Shown here: positions 19,433 to 30,300 of the stretch, piece after piece
Numbering within the stretch: the stretch's first letter is position 1
Layout of the letters: every line of letters starts with the position of its first letter
NCBI GenBank assembly: GCA_947625555.1
Contig: CANQOT010000001.1
Coordinates: forward strand, 62,001 to 126,000
DNA length: 64,000 bases
From: an uncultured Clostridia bacterium
GTDB lineage: Bacteria; Bacillota; Clostridia; Christensenellales; Borkfalkiaceae
Direction of reading: 5' to 3'
Program-made: the position numbers and the translations under genes
The notes under the pieces: model-generated
Told to the model about the DNA's origin: nothing
Seen by the model: only the letters and a program-made list of their open reading frames with translations
The model's database searches: none

Positions 19433-19493
19433 TTGTATCATTTGTTTGACAAACCCAAAACCCGTTTGTATAATAATGTTTAGCATGATACAA
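19433..19493. promoter_or_regulatory. Inverted repeat flanking the marR promoter (candidate operator pair)
   Basis: TTGTATCAT (19433-19441) and its exact reverse complement ATGATACAA (19485-19493) bracket the marR promoter, one arm upstream of -35 and one downstream of -10. This symmetrical placement suits autoregulation by the encoded MarR protein. Confidence 0.6.
19446..19474 (+). promoter_or_regulatory. Sigma-A promoter of the marR-ABC exporter operon
   Basis: TTGACA (19446-19451), a 17-bp spacer and TATAAT (19469-19474), 33 bases before the marR ATG. Confidence 0.9.
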
Positions 19494-19507
19494 AGAAGGA
19501 TTTTTGT

Positions 19508-19978
19508 ATGGAAACAAACGAATATCTGGTAAAATTGTTCAAAATCATCAAGGATATGGAGAGCCTCGATCTCTTCTCCGATGCCGCAAAACTTTCCAAG
19601 ACGGAGTTCCGTCTCGTCCGCGAGATCGTGATGGAGGGCAAAGAGGGGAGGAACATCATCTCCTCGGAGCTTGCGCGCCGTCTCGGCATCACCCGTTCGG
19701 CCGTCTCGCAGGTCGTCACCAAGCTCGAGGAGCGCGACGTCGTCAAGCGTACGGCCGCTCCCGACGACAGGAAGATCGCGTATATCCGCCTTTCCGACCG
19801 TTCGATGGCGATCTTCGAGGAACAGTGCAAGCAGGCGAACGCCATCATCGAGGCCGTCGTCGAAGAGCTCGGCGAGGACAAGGTGCGCCGTCTCATTGCG
19901 GAATACGAGGAATTTTCCGACGCATTGGGTCGCGCCCGCAAGGCCGCCGCGCATACAGATAAAGAGAGCGGAAATTGA
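19508..19978 (+). CDS. MarR-family transcriptional regulator
   Basis: The 156-residue protein has the winged-helix layout of MarR proteins: an N-terminal dimerisation helix, LSKTEFRLVREIV, the recognition helix SSELARRLGITRSAVSQVVTKLEERDVV and the wing RTAAPDDRKIAYIRLS, then C-terminal dimer helices. MarR proteins usually repress their own promoter and a linked exporter. It sits 52 bases before a large ABC exporter gene and behind a promoter flanked by a perfect inverted repeat, so local autoregulation is likely. The effector is unknown. Confidence 0.92.
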   Translation: METNEYLVKLFKIIKDMESLDLFSDAAKLSKTEFRLVREIVMEGKEGRNIISSELARRLGITRSAVSQVVTKLEERDVVKRTAAPDDRKIAYIRLSDRSMAIFEEQCKQANAIIEAVVEELGEDKVRRLIAEYEEFSDALGRARKAAAHTDKESGN

Positions 19979-20030
19979 CCCGTACAGAGAATTGAAAAGA
20001 GAGAATTGAAGAACATTTGGGAGCGTTGCG

Positions 20031-22919
20031 ATGTTAAAACTCACAGATATCACAAAGGATTACAAAGTCGCATCGAACTATGTGCACGCCTTGAAGGGCG
20101 TTTCGCTCGAGTTCCGCAAGAACGAGTTCGTATGTATCCTCGGCGCGAGCGGCTGCGGCAAGACGACGTTGCTCAACATCATCGGCGGTCTCGACCACTA
20201 TACCTCGGGCGATCTCGAGATTATGGGCAAGTCCACCAAGGACTTCAAGGACCGCGATTGGGACGTCTACCGCAACCACCGCATTGGGTTCGTGTTCCAG
20301 ACGTATAACCTCATCCCGCACCAGACGGTGCTCGCCAACGTCGAACTCGCCCTCACCATTGCGGGCGTCGGCAAGGAGGAGAGGCGGAAGCGCGCAAAGG
20401 AGGCCTTGGAGCGCGTCGGGCTCAGGGAAGAGCTCACAAAGCGCCCCAACCAACTTTCGGGCGGCCAGATGCAGCGCGTCGCCATCGCCCGCGCCCTCGT
20501 CAACGACCCCGATATTTTGCTCGCCGACGAACCCACGGGCGCCCTCGACTCCAAGACGAGCGTCGCCATCATGGACCTCATCCGCGAGATCGCGGGGGAG
20601 CGGCTCGTCATCATGGTGACGCACAACCCCGAGCTTGCCGAGCAATACGCCTCGCGTATCGTGCGCCTCAAAGACGGCCTCGTGGAATCCGATTCCAATC
20701 CCTATCACGGAGGGGATGAGACGGAAAACGGGCATACCATGTCCGAGGTCGAGGCGCAAAAAACGCCTTTGGCCGACCAAGGACAGACGGCGGAACAGCC
20801 GCCCAAAAAGGGGAAGAAGGAGAAGAAGGCCCGCGCCAAAATGGGCTTTTTCACCTCGCTTGCGCTCTCCTTCCGCAACCTCCTTACGAAGAAGGGGCGG
20901 ACGATCATCACCTCCATCGGCGGGAGCATCGGCATTATCAGCGTCTGCCTCGTTTTAGCCCTTTCCAACGGCTTCGGCAACTACATCCGCAAGACGGAGG
21001 AGGATATGCTCTCCGCCTATCCCCTCGAAATTTCCGAGAGCACCTTCGACCTTTCGGCCGTCATGCAGGGCATCATGTCCCCCAAGGAGATGCCCGACCT
21101 CAAAAAGCTGGGCGATAAAGTGTATATCAACTCCTTCCTCACGGGGCTCGCGCAGGGCATCGCCATCCAAAACAACGTCACGCCCGAATATGTGGAATAC
21201 CTCGAAGAGGGCATGGAGAAGAACCCGCAAGATTTCGCCGCCATCCAATACAGGTACGGCTTCAACCTCGCCGATGCGCTCTTCACGCCCATGCTCACGA
21301 CGGTGCGCGGCGAGGACAACGTGATTACCGAGATGAAGCCCCGTTATTTCTCGGTCACCGATCTGAAAAATTACCTTATCGAAAAGCTCGTGGCCGAGGC
21401 GCCCGAATACAGGTCGCTCCTGCAATTCGTGCATTTCTTCACCGACGTCATCAATAAGATTCCCGGCACAACGGATTTCACCGATCCCAAGTATGCGGAA
21501 TATGTCTCCTCGCAGTACGATATCGTCAACGAGGGCGGGCACCTTCCCGAAAACGAGCACGAGGCCGTCATGGTCATCGGTCCCAACAACGATGTCATCG
21601 ACCTCACCCTCGTCCAGCTCGGGTTCCTTGACGAGGAGCAGTTCCTCGATCTCTTCCGCGATGCGCAGGAGGCCACCGAGGAGGGTATCGAGGAAGTGAA
21701 GGCGAGCACCACGGCCGTCGAGGACGGCGAAGAGGATCTTACGCCCGAGGAGGCGAAGAAGCGCCTCGCCTTCGACCGCATCCTTCAACAGCAATATGTG
21801 CTCTATTACAGCGATGCTCTGTACGAGAAGAACGAGAGCTACCAAAAGACCGACGATCCCCTCACCAATTCTTCCATGAGGGGGCTGTATCCCTTCACAT
21901 ACAGCGGCGAGGCCGAGGAGGCGTCGTTCACCGAAGTTACGGAGGAAGAGGGCATCGGTTTCCATATTACGGCCATCTTGCGCCTCAAAGAGGGGTTCTC
22001 CTACGGCTGTCTCGAAGAGGGGCTCAACATTCCCGAAGCGACCATCAACGCCTACATTGCGCACAACATGCAGTCGGAGATCGTGAGGTGGATCAGGGAG
22101 GAATCCGCCGTTCCGGAGCCCATCATGGACCTCGTCACGTCCAATCCCAATTTCCCCGCGCTCTATAAGGGTCTCCCGCTCTATTTCTCGCCCGCGGCAC
22201 AGCTCGACGCTTCCTATTCGACGTTCAGTACCGCCTTCGGCAGCATGCACGTCGGCGTGAGCAACAAGACCGCCATCCATTCGCTCGGCGGAAGCGACGA
22301 GGTCTCCGAACTCTCGATCTATCCTTCGGGCTTCGAGGGAAAACAGCATATCAAGGACTACCTCGACGCTTGGAACGACAGTGTCGATTCCCGCAACGAG
22401 GAGATCAAGGTGTGGAACGAGACCCACCCCGACGATCTCAAACCGCTCTACGAGAATATCACCTACACCGATCAGATGGGCATGCTCATGGGCATGGTCG
22501 AGACCATCTTCAACCTCATCTCCTATGTGCTCGTGGCATTCACTGCCATCTCGCTCATCGTCTCGTCCGTCATGATCGGCATCATCACCTACGTCTCCGT
22601 CGTCGAACGCATCAAGGAGATCGGCGTTTTGCGAAGTTTGGGCGCGCGGAAGATGGACATCCGGAATCTGTTCAATGCCGAGACCTTCATGATCGGCCTC
22701 GCATCGGGCGTGTTCGGCGTCGTCGTCGCCTACATTTTCAGCGGGATCATCAGTGCGGTGCTCTTCAAATATACGGGCATTGCGGGCATGGCTACCCTTG
22801 CCCCGCTTGCGGCCTTCGTCATGATCTGCGTGAGCGTTATCCTGACGCTCATCTCGGGCCTCATCCCCGCACAGGCCGCGGCCAAGAAGGATCCCGTCAT
22901 CGCCCTCCGCACCGAATAA
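20031..22919 (+). CDS. MacB-type ABC transporter, ATP-binding and FtsX-like permease in one chain
   Basis: The 962-residue protein begins with a LolD/MacB-type ATPase: Walker A GASGCGKTT near residue 38, signature LSGGQ near 142 and Walker B ILLADEP near 162. A charged Lys-rich linker (about 235-275) leads to a first transmembrane segment near 285-305, a large extracytoplasmic domain of about 500 residues, and three C-terminal segments (about 820-845, 880-905, 930-955) with the FtsX motif YVSVVERIKEIGVLRSLGARK. This is the layout of mechanotransmission exporters for peptides or antibiotics. The preceding MarR gene suggests induction by a toxic compound. The substrate is unknown. Confidence 0.9.
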   Translation: MLKLTDITKDYKVASNYVHALKGVSLEFRKNEFVCILGASGCGKTTLLNIIGGLDHYTSGDLEIMGKSTKDFKDRDWDVYRNHRIGFVFQTYNLIPHQTVLANVELALTIAGVGKEERRKRAKEALERVGLREELTKRPNQLSGGQMQRVAIARALVNDPDILLADEPTGALDSKTSVAIMDLIREIAGERLVIMVTHNPELAEQYASRIVRLKDGLVESDSNPYHGGDETENGHTMSEVEAQKTPLADQGQTAEQPPKKGKKEKKARAKMGFFTSLALSFRNLLTKKGRTIITSIGGSIGIISVCLVLALSNGFGNYIRKTEEDMLSAYPLEISESTFDLSAVMQGIMSPKEMPDLKKLGDKVYINSFLTGLAQGIAIQNNVTPEYVEYLEEGMEKNPQDFAAIQYRYGFNLADALFTPMLTTVRGEDNVITEMKPRYFSVTDLKNYLIEKLVAEAPEYRSLLQFVHFFTDVINKIPGTTDFTDPKYAEYVSSQYDIVNEGGHLPENEHEAVMVIGPNNDVIDLTLVQLGFLDEEQFLDLFRDAQEATEEGIEEVKASTTAVEDGEEDLTPEEAKKRLAFDRILQQQYVLYYSDALYEKNESYQKTDDPLTNSSMRGLYPFTYSGEAEEASFTEVTEEEGIGFHITAILRLKEGFSYGCLEEGLNIPEATINAYIAHNMQSEIVRWIREESAVPEPIMDLVTSNPNFPALYKGLPLYFSPAAQLDASYSTFSTAFGSMHVGVSNKTAIHSLGGSDEVSELSIYPSGFEGKQHIKDYLDAWNDSVDSRNEEIKVWNETHPDDLKPLYENITYTDQMGMLMGMVETIFNLISYVLVAFTAISLIVSSVMIGIITYVSVVERIKEIGVLRSLGARKMDIRNLFNAETFMIGLASGVFGVVVAYIFSGIISAVLFKYTGIAGMATLAPLAAFVMICVSVILTLISGLIPAQAAAKKDPVIALRTE

Positions 22920-22968
22920 AAAGGGGGAGAGCGGCCCATACTTCTTGCAGAACTCTGCGAGGTGAAGT

Positions 22969-23043
22969 ATGGCGAAGAAGAAAGTCAAAAAACTCACCGA
23001 CGAGGAATACGAAGCGTATCTTCGGCGGCTATTGCAGAAATGA
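22969..23043 (+). CDS. 24-residue basic small protein
   Basis: The ORF reads MAKKKVKKLTDEEYEAYLRR followed by LLQK. GAGGTGA lies just upstream of the ATG, and a strong terminator begins five bases after the stop, so the ORF is neatly framed by expression signals. A Lys-rich start and an amphipathic acidic/aromatic helix suggest a peptide that might bind nucleic acid, membrane or a partner protein. It may be cotranscribed with the ABC exporter, whose stop is 49 bases upstream. No homologue is recognised. Confidence 0.55.
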   Translation: MAKKKVKKLTDEEYEAYLRRLLQK

Positions 23044-23047
23044 AGAG

Positions 23048-23071
23048 ACGGAGCCCATCGCTCCGTTTTTT
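23048..23071 (+). terminator. Terminator after the ABC exporter and 24-codon ORF
   Basis: Stem ACGGAGC / GCTCCGT with a CCATC loop, followed by six T residues. Confidence 0.9.
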
Positions 23072-23235
23072 CATATTTATTTACAAAGTCCGTGCCTTGG
23101 CCTGCGTAAAGCCGCATCGTCTCTAAATGGCGCGGCATTCTTTTTGCCCACATCTTCCTAAATCCGACAAAACCCGCCGTGATAATATCCTCCCCGCGTG
23201 CTATCATGGGCAAAAAAGCGCGCGCGGGAGGGGAT

Positions 23236-23970
23236 ATGGCAAGAAAAATCGTGGTAACGTCGGGCAAGGGCGGCGTCGGAAAGACGACCGTCTGTTGCAA
23301 TCTCGGCGTTCAGCTCGCGAAGAGGGGCCTCCGCGTCGCGGTGTGCGATCTCGACTTCGGCCTCAACAACGTCGACGTCGTCCTCGGCGTCGAGAACATG
23401 GCCGTCTACGATATCGTCGACGTCATCGAGGGGAGATGCCGCGCCCGTCAGGCCCTCGTGCGTCACCCGCGCTATCTCACGCTCTATTCGCTCGCGAGCA
23501 ATAAGATCTCCGAACGCTACGTCTCCCCGCAGGCCATCCGCCTCGTCTTGGAGACACTTTCCCCCCGCTTTGATTATATCCTCATCGATTCGCCCGCGGG
23601 CATCGACGAAGGCTTTCACCGCGCCGCATCGTGCGCCGAAGAGGCCCTCCTTGTGACCACCCCGCACATCTCCGCCATGCGCGATGCCGACCGCGTCGCA
23701 GGCATTCTGCGCAGTTACCGCTTCCGCGAGATCGTCTTGGCCGTCAACCTCGTGCGGCGGGATATGGCGCGCAAGGGGGAAATTTTATCGTCCGAAGAGA
23801 TCGCCTCCGCCCTGCGGCTCCCCGTCGCCGCCGTCATTCCCGAAGAGGACGTCTATTTCCTCGATAACATCGCCGACCGCAGCCGCGCCTTCCGCAAACT
23901 TGCCGAACACTATTTGAGCGGCGTTGAAGAGGAAAAGCATTCCTTCATGTTCGGGAGGTGGAAGCGATGA
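23236..23970 (+). CDS. minD: Septum-site determining ATPase MinD
   Basis: MinD is a membrane-bound ATPase that positions the division site. The 244-residue protein has the deviant Walker A GKGGVGKTT with signature lysine near residue 9, DLDFGLNNVD, and LIDSPAGID for Walker B. The C-terminal end (KHSFMFGRWKR) is short but amphipathic, as expected for membrane targeting. GGGAGGGGA precedes the ATG at 23236; in-frame codons upstream are not MinD-like. minC is not adjacent. The next ORF overlaps the stop (ATGA) and resembles MinE. Confidence 0.93.
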   Translation: MARKIVVTSGKGGVGKTTVCCNLGVQLAKRGLRVAVCDLDFGLNNVDVVLGVENMAVYDIVDVIEGRCRARQALVRHPRYLTLYSLASNKISERYVSPQAIRLVLETLSPRFDYILIDSPAGIDEGFHRAASCAEEALLVTTPHISAMRDADRVAGILRSYRFREIVLAVNLVRRDMARKGEILSSEEIASALRLPVAAVIPEEDVYFLDNIADRSRAFRKLAEHYLSGVEEEKHSFMFGRWKR

Positions 23971-24194
23971 AGGGGGAGGAAAGGGGCCGCCTCATGCGGC
24001 TTTTGGAGCGCGACAAGACGGAGATGAACGAGGCCTCGAAGGAGGCTGCGCTTGCCGATTTCAAGCGGGTCGCAGAGGAATATTTCGAGACGGACGGCGG
24101 ATTTTTGCTCACCTCGCGCGAGGGGAAGAAGGGCACGGAGGTCGTGTTCACCTTCCGCATTCTCCGTGTGAAAAACTTCCTCACTTTGAAGTGA
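23967..24194 (+). CDS. minE: MinE-like cell division topological specificity factor
   Basis: The 75-residue product starts with GEERGRLMRLLERDKTEM, comparable to the MinE anti-MinCD helix (AKERLQIVLAHER), then a helix ALADFKRVAEEYFETDGGFL comparable to LKQDILEVIAKYVEID, and a strand-rich end. Gene order directly after minD, with a four-base overlap, supports MinE, the factor that stimulates MinD ATPase. Sequence similarity by eye is modest. GGAGG lies nine bases upstream of the ATG at 23967. Confidence 0.65.
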   Translation: MKGEERGRLMRLLERDKTEMNEASKEAALADFKRVAEEYFETDGGFLLTSREGKKGTEVVFTFRILRVKNFLTLK

Positions 24195-24203
24195 CTTTTC
24201 CCA

Positions 24204-24235
24204 CCTCCCGATGCCGCCATCCGGGAGGATTTTTT
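24204..24235 (+). terminator. Terminator after minD-minE
   Basis: CCTCCCG-ATG paired with CAT-(C)-CGGGAGG, loop CCGC, followed by a T-run, ten bases after the stop. Confidence 0.88.
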
Positions 24236-24280
24236 CTGAATATTTTTTCATTTTGAACCCAATATTTTGCACCCGAATCC

Positions 24281-24309
24281 TTGACATCACGAATGGGGGA
24301 GGGTATAAT
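24281..24309 (+). promoter_or_regulatory. Sigma-A promoter of the giant lipoprotein gene
   Basis: TTGACA (24281-24286), a 17-bp spacer and TATAAT (24304-24309). A 71-base leader with GGAGGAG before the ATG at 24381 follows. Confidence 0.9.
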
Positions 24310-24380
24310 GGTTTCGATAGGAAAAGTTTGCCCTTTTAGTTTAGAAAATTAAATAATATTTTCATAATACGGAGGAGTCT

Positions 24381-27300
24381 ATGAAAAGGAAGTTGTGGGT
24401 TTTATTTGCAACGATCGTGGCGGCGGTGGCGCTCGCCTTCGGTATCTCGGCTTGTTCACCGTTCGTGCAACTGCCCACCCAACCGCAACCGTTGGGGACG
24501 CCCGTTGTCAGCATCTCCGACGAAGGCATAGCGAGTTGGGAACCCGTCGTTCATGCCGTAGGGTATTCCTATCTGATCGACGATGCCGCCGAAGTTTCCA
24601 CGACAGCGCGCAATGTGCAGCTCGAAGATGGGCAAACCATTCAAGTCAAGGCCACGGGCGACGGGTCCCTCTATTTAGACAGCGCGTATAGCGCCCCCGC
24701 CACCTATCACAAAGAACCCGTTCCCGAACTCACGCAGCTTGCAACGCCCGTCGTTTCCATCGACGAAGAGGGCCTTGCGACGTGGGAAGCCGTCCCCAAT
24801 GCGAGCGGCTATCAATATAAATTGAACGGCGGCGAGGAAAAGACCCTCGAAAGCGACGCCGAACTTCAAGTTCAACTCCAAGATAAAGATTCCATCCAGG
24901 TAAAGGCCGTCGGCGACGGCGAGACCTATTCCGACAGCCCTTACAGCGCGGCAAAGACCTACAACGCTCCCGCCAAACCCGAGCCCACCCAGCTTGCAAC
25001 GCCCGAAGTCACGATCGACGAAGACGGCCTCGCAACATGGGAAAGGGTCGAAAACGCGACGGGTTACGTCTGCAAAGTGGGCGGCGAAGAGCAGGAAGTG
25101 CAGACGGAGCTTTCCATTCAACTCCAAAGCGGCGACACCTTGCAGGTGAAGGCCGTCTCGACCGACACCGAGCACTTCACCGAAAGCGCATACAGCGACT
25201 TGCAGACCTATACCAAACAACCCGTCGAGGAGAAGGAAAAACTCCTCGCCACGTTCACGCTCGGCGATGATAATGAGGAGAATAAAGAGGGTACCGGCCA
25301 AAATGGTGATACCCGCGGTGACGGCGACGCTTCGTCTTCAACCACGGTAACGTTACACGATACGCAAAACAAATATACCTTAACGCTTACGGATGGCGCC
25401 AATCTTTATCAAAAAGCTTGGGATAATGCAGGGAACGGCTGCTTGAGATTGGGTTCAAGTAAAAATGTCGGTAAGTTTACTTTCATCGTTCCCGAAGGCA
25501 TCACGAAGGTTGTCATCTATGTTGCCGGTTATAAATCGGAGAGTACGGCCGTAGCTTATACAATCAACGAAAAATCATCGGGAACAATAACCGTTTCAAA
25601 GCATTCCGCTACACCCGAGTATGAGGCAATCGAAATCATCGTTTCGGGCACGACCGAAGCTGAAAGAACGCTCACATTTACTACGGTTAAAGACGTCACG
25701 GGAACGAAGCCTCGTTGCAAGATCAACACCATAGAGTTCTGGGGCGAAGCCATACCCGAGCTCACCAAACTCGATGCGCCGACCCTCAATGTCGACAGCC
25801 ACACGGGCGACGTCACTTGGGAAAAGGTCGAGGGCGCGACGAGCTACACTTATACCATCGACGGCGAGAACGAGACGACGGTCGGGAAGGACGACGAGCT
25901 CAAAGTCACCCTTAAAAACAATCAAACCATTACCGTCATCGCCAAGGGCGACGGCACGACCTACGCCGATAGCGATCCCGCTACCAAACAGTATGTACAC
26001 GAGCACGCCTACAAGACCGAAAACAACGGCTGGGAGAACGATTCCGACGAAGGCCACTACAAGAAGTGCACCTACTGCCAAGAGGAGACCGAAAAGACCG
26101 GGCACACCTACGAAAACGGCGTCTGCACCGAATGCCAATACGCACACACCGACCACAAGTATAGCGAGGAAAAGCCCGGCGAATGCACCGTCTGCCATTT
26201 GAAGCACACCGAGCACACCTATGAAGATAGGAACGGCAAGTGCCATACCTGTTTTGCAGAGCATACGGGCGACGACCACGTTCTCGCGACAAAGACCAGC
26301 TCGACCCACCACTGGACGGAATGCGACGTCTGCGGTGCAAAGACGGCGGAAATTGCGCATACGCACAATACATACGGTTCCGACGAGACCCAGCACTGGT
26401 CCGTCTGCGAATGCGGCGCCACCGTCCCGGACACCACCGAGGATCATACCTATCGTAACCAAAACGGCAAGTGCGATATCTGCGAGAAGGAGCACGCAAC
26501 TCACGACTACGGTAAGTCCTATATCTCCGACGACGCGTCAGGCCATCATCAAGTCTGCACCGTCTGCGGCAACGTGAGCGAAACCGTAGCCCACAGCACG
26601 TTGCAATATACGCACGACGACGACCAGCATTGGCAGGAATGCCCCGATTGCCATTGGATCAGCGGCACGAAGGAAGGGCATACCTATAACAACGAGGACC
26701 AGCCCGACCACTGCGATAAGTGCGGGTTCGACCGAAATCATGTGCACCAATATACCGCTTGGGATTCGGACGATACCTATCATTGGAGATACTGCCCGTA
26801 TCACGAAGGCAATAAGAATTTCACCGACGGCAAGACTTTACACCAATACGACGCGGCGAAAGGGGACGGTATCTGCACCGAAGAGAATTGCAAACACGCG
26901 CACAGCGGGCACACCTTCGAGCAGAAGCACGACCAAGACAACCATTGGCAGGAGTGCACGACTTGCTACTTAAAGCAAAGCATCACCGCTCACTCCTACG
27001 ACTGGAAAGTCAGCGGCAAGCAGCATATCCACGCCTGCACTTGCGGTTATCAAGATGTCGAAGGCCACACGCCTAACATGCAATCGGTCACGACCGACCC
27101 GAATAACCATTGGGAAAAGTGCGAGGAAGAGGGTTGCACCATCACGACCGAAAATGAGAAAGCTCCGCACACCTTCGTTTGCACGTCCATAAGCGACGAA
27201 CAGCACCAAGAAAAGTGTGAATGCGGCGCCACGCATGATGCGCAGAGCCACACCTACAAAAACGGCGTCTGCACCAACGAAGAATGCCGCCACGAGCATG

Positions 27301-30300
27301 AGACGCATGCCTACAAATGGGTCGCCGAAGGGACGACGCACAATCATCAATGCACGGTCTGCGAAAAGATTGAAACAAGCCACACCGCCACCCCCGATAC
27401 CGAGGCGGGCTTGAAACATGAGGACGGCGACACCCACTGGTACACCTGCAAAGGCGCAGAGGGTTGTGACCTTCACGTCAACGAGACAGAGCATGACGAA
27501 GGCACGGTTTTCGTAGAGAAAGATGACACGAACCATACCGTGCAGTGCGTCTGCGGCAAAGTCATCAAAGAGACCGAAGGCCACACCTACGATGGCTATG
27601 AGCAGACCGCCGACGGCACCAAACACTATCAACAGTGCACCAAGTGCGAGCACAAGACCGAAGAGACCCTGCATGAATTTAACGAGACGACTGCAAAGCC
27701 TACGAACGATGAAGAACAGGGCAATCACTATTGGGAATGCGAATGCGGCGCAAAGAAGACCGGCGAGCACGCATACGATCCCGAGACGCACAAGTGCAAA
27801 TGCGGTGCGATCGATCCCGATGTTGCCAAGGCAGAGGCAGCGCTTAACGCTATCAATTTCACCGCGCTGGACTACTACGAGAAGGTAAGCGCGTCCGCGC
27901 TTCCTACCACGACTTTGAATAGTGCTACCGTGACATGGGAAGTGAAGGAAGGGCAGCCCGAGGGCTATGTCAAAATCGAGGATAATAAGCTCACCATTCT
28001 CAAACTTTCGACGACGGGAGATGTGAACGTCACAATTACCGTCAAAGTCACCGTCGGTGCGGTCACGAAAGAAAAGGATTATACTCTCAAGCTCTATCAA
28101 ACCACCGTGCATAAAGGCACGGCAGACGATCCGTTCTCTATCGCAGACACGAAACTTCTTCTCAGTCGTCTCACTAATGTGGGTGACTATTACGAAGACG
28201 AAACAGGCGTCAAAGAAGTGTATGTAAAAGGTATCGTTACGAAAGACGGCGCCGGCTCGATCAATGGAGCATTTGGTATAAAAGATGTTTACATTGGCGA
28301 AACGAAAGATACAGCGATAAATGACGCCATCTATGTTTTCAATATCAATTGGGATGATGATATAATGAAAACGCAGGCTTCATCTCCGCTCTCGATAGGC
28401 GATGAAATCATTGTTCGCGGTTATTTCAAAAACCATAATGGAACGCAACAAATTACACAGAATGGGCAAAGAGATTTCCCCGATCTTGCATATTGGCTCA
28501 AAGCGTCCGACCGTCTTGAGGATTTGTTAGATGAAGAAGGTTGGGAAATAGTTGAACTCGATCTTACAACGGAACTTGCAGAAGGCGGAGATTCCGTTAC
28601 ATGGGATTTCGCGAATCTCGAGCTCGGCTTGCCCGAAGGTATTGAGTTCACACTCACAAGCGGTGACGAACAATATGTTCATGTGGAAGGCAATACCCTC
28701 ACGGCGTTGAAGAGACCCGAATCGGGCACAGTTTCGATTTCTGTCACGGCGACCCTCAAAGTCATGTTCAGAGCGGAGAAGGGCGGCAAGATCACATATA
28801 AGGAAATTACGTCGTCGACGGCAATCGAGGTCACCGTCACGCCGTTCGATTACGAGACCTATCTCCGTGGGGCGCTCGACTCCATTAAAGAGCAGTTGAG
28901 AACGCTTGCTCTCACGAAGGGCGAGACGAGCGGTGAGATCAAACTTGACGCCAAGTATTCCGATGTCACTTTGGAGATCACAGGCGGAAGCGATGACACG
29001 ATTAAATTGAATGTGACCGACGGCGGCTACACATTGCAGGTCGTCGCAGAAAGCGGCACGGTAACCTTCAATGTCAAAGTGACTTACAACGGTATCTATT
29101 CCGTTGCGGGGAGCTACCTCGAGCCCGAACAGGTCGAGGTCACGATCGTTGCTTCCGATAGCCCCGCGAAGTTACTGCAAGATGCCTATGAGGAACTTTA
29201 TAAGGGCAATGGAAAAGAAGAGTTGACGCTCGGTGGAGAAGGTCTCACCTTCACGATTGACGAGGAAACATATTCGGATATTTGGATCGAAGTAACTGAG
29301 GAACCCGAAGCGGGTGTAGTCAACATTGGAGAACAAGAGACATATTTCAGCTACACGGTGAATCCCTCGAAATTAGGGAAAACGACAATCAAGATTGAGT
29401 TGACCTATGTGGGCGAAGGAGAGGTAGATCCGCTTGTTAAGACGATCGAAATCACCGTCGTGCCCGATCTCGACGCAGAGCTTGAAAAGTTCACGCAGGA
29501 GGCGTTCACCAACCTCTTCGGCCAGTTCGAAAATGATGAGGAAGGCTACACGCTTGACGTCAAGAATACAATCAAGCTCACCGAGGGCATAGAAGTTCGT
29601 TATGAATTTAATCCCGAAGGCTATATCTCCGCCGACGGTAACACCTTCACCGTGACGAGACAGAGCGAGGCAAAGCAAGTCCAAATCATCGTCTATGTGA
29701 GCTACAACGGCGAAGAGATCGATAATAGCGGCTCGGGAAAGCAAATCTACGTCACTGTCCCGAAGAAAGATCCCATCAAGGGCTCCTTCGAGATTACAAT
29801 TTCGGATACAACTGTTACAGGTGGATACAGTAACTACACATGGACAAAGAAAAGCAACGATGGTAAATACACAATTGGTGGTAATGTTTACGCTTGCGAT
29901 AATCAAGGTATGCAATTCAATAAGAGTACGGCATACTTCTATAGCGACAAAGCAACACCTGCGCCGATTTCAAAAATTACCGTCGAAGCTTCGTATGGAA
30001 CCGTAGAATGGACACTTTACGTTAATAGTGTTGCATACAGTGGAACCTCAAATCCTTCATCTGGAACCGATTGTGGCAAGCAGACCATTTCTACAACTTC
30101 CAAAGGAGAATGGACGATTACAGACTCGAACGCAACGTATTTCGCCTTAGTAGACACAGGAGCGGCACAGTCTAAAATCTCGAAGATAACTGTAGAATAT
30201 GAACAGCTTACCGATGAAACGAAGGCAAATAGAGCGCTTGAAGCACTTGATTTGAAAGGAATCGACGGTAAAGAGTTCACAGCTCCGACGGAAGAGCCGC

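Noticed and set aside
20955-23300. Very long open frame on the minus strand across the ABC exporter
   Set aside because: It is antisense to a clear MacB-type gene; GC-rich codon bias keeps several antisense frames open. It has no ribosome-binding site or recognisable domain.
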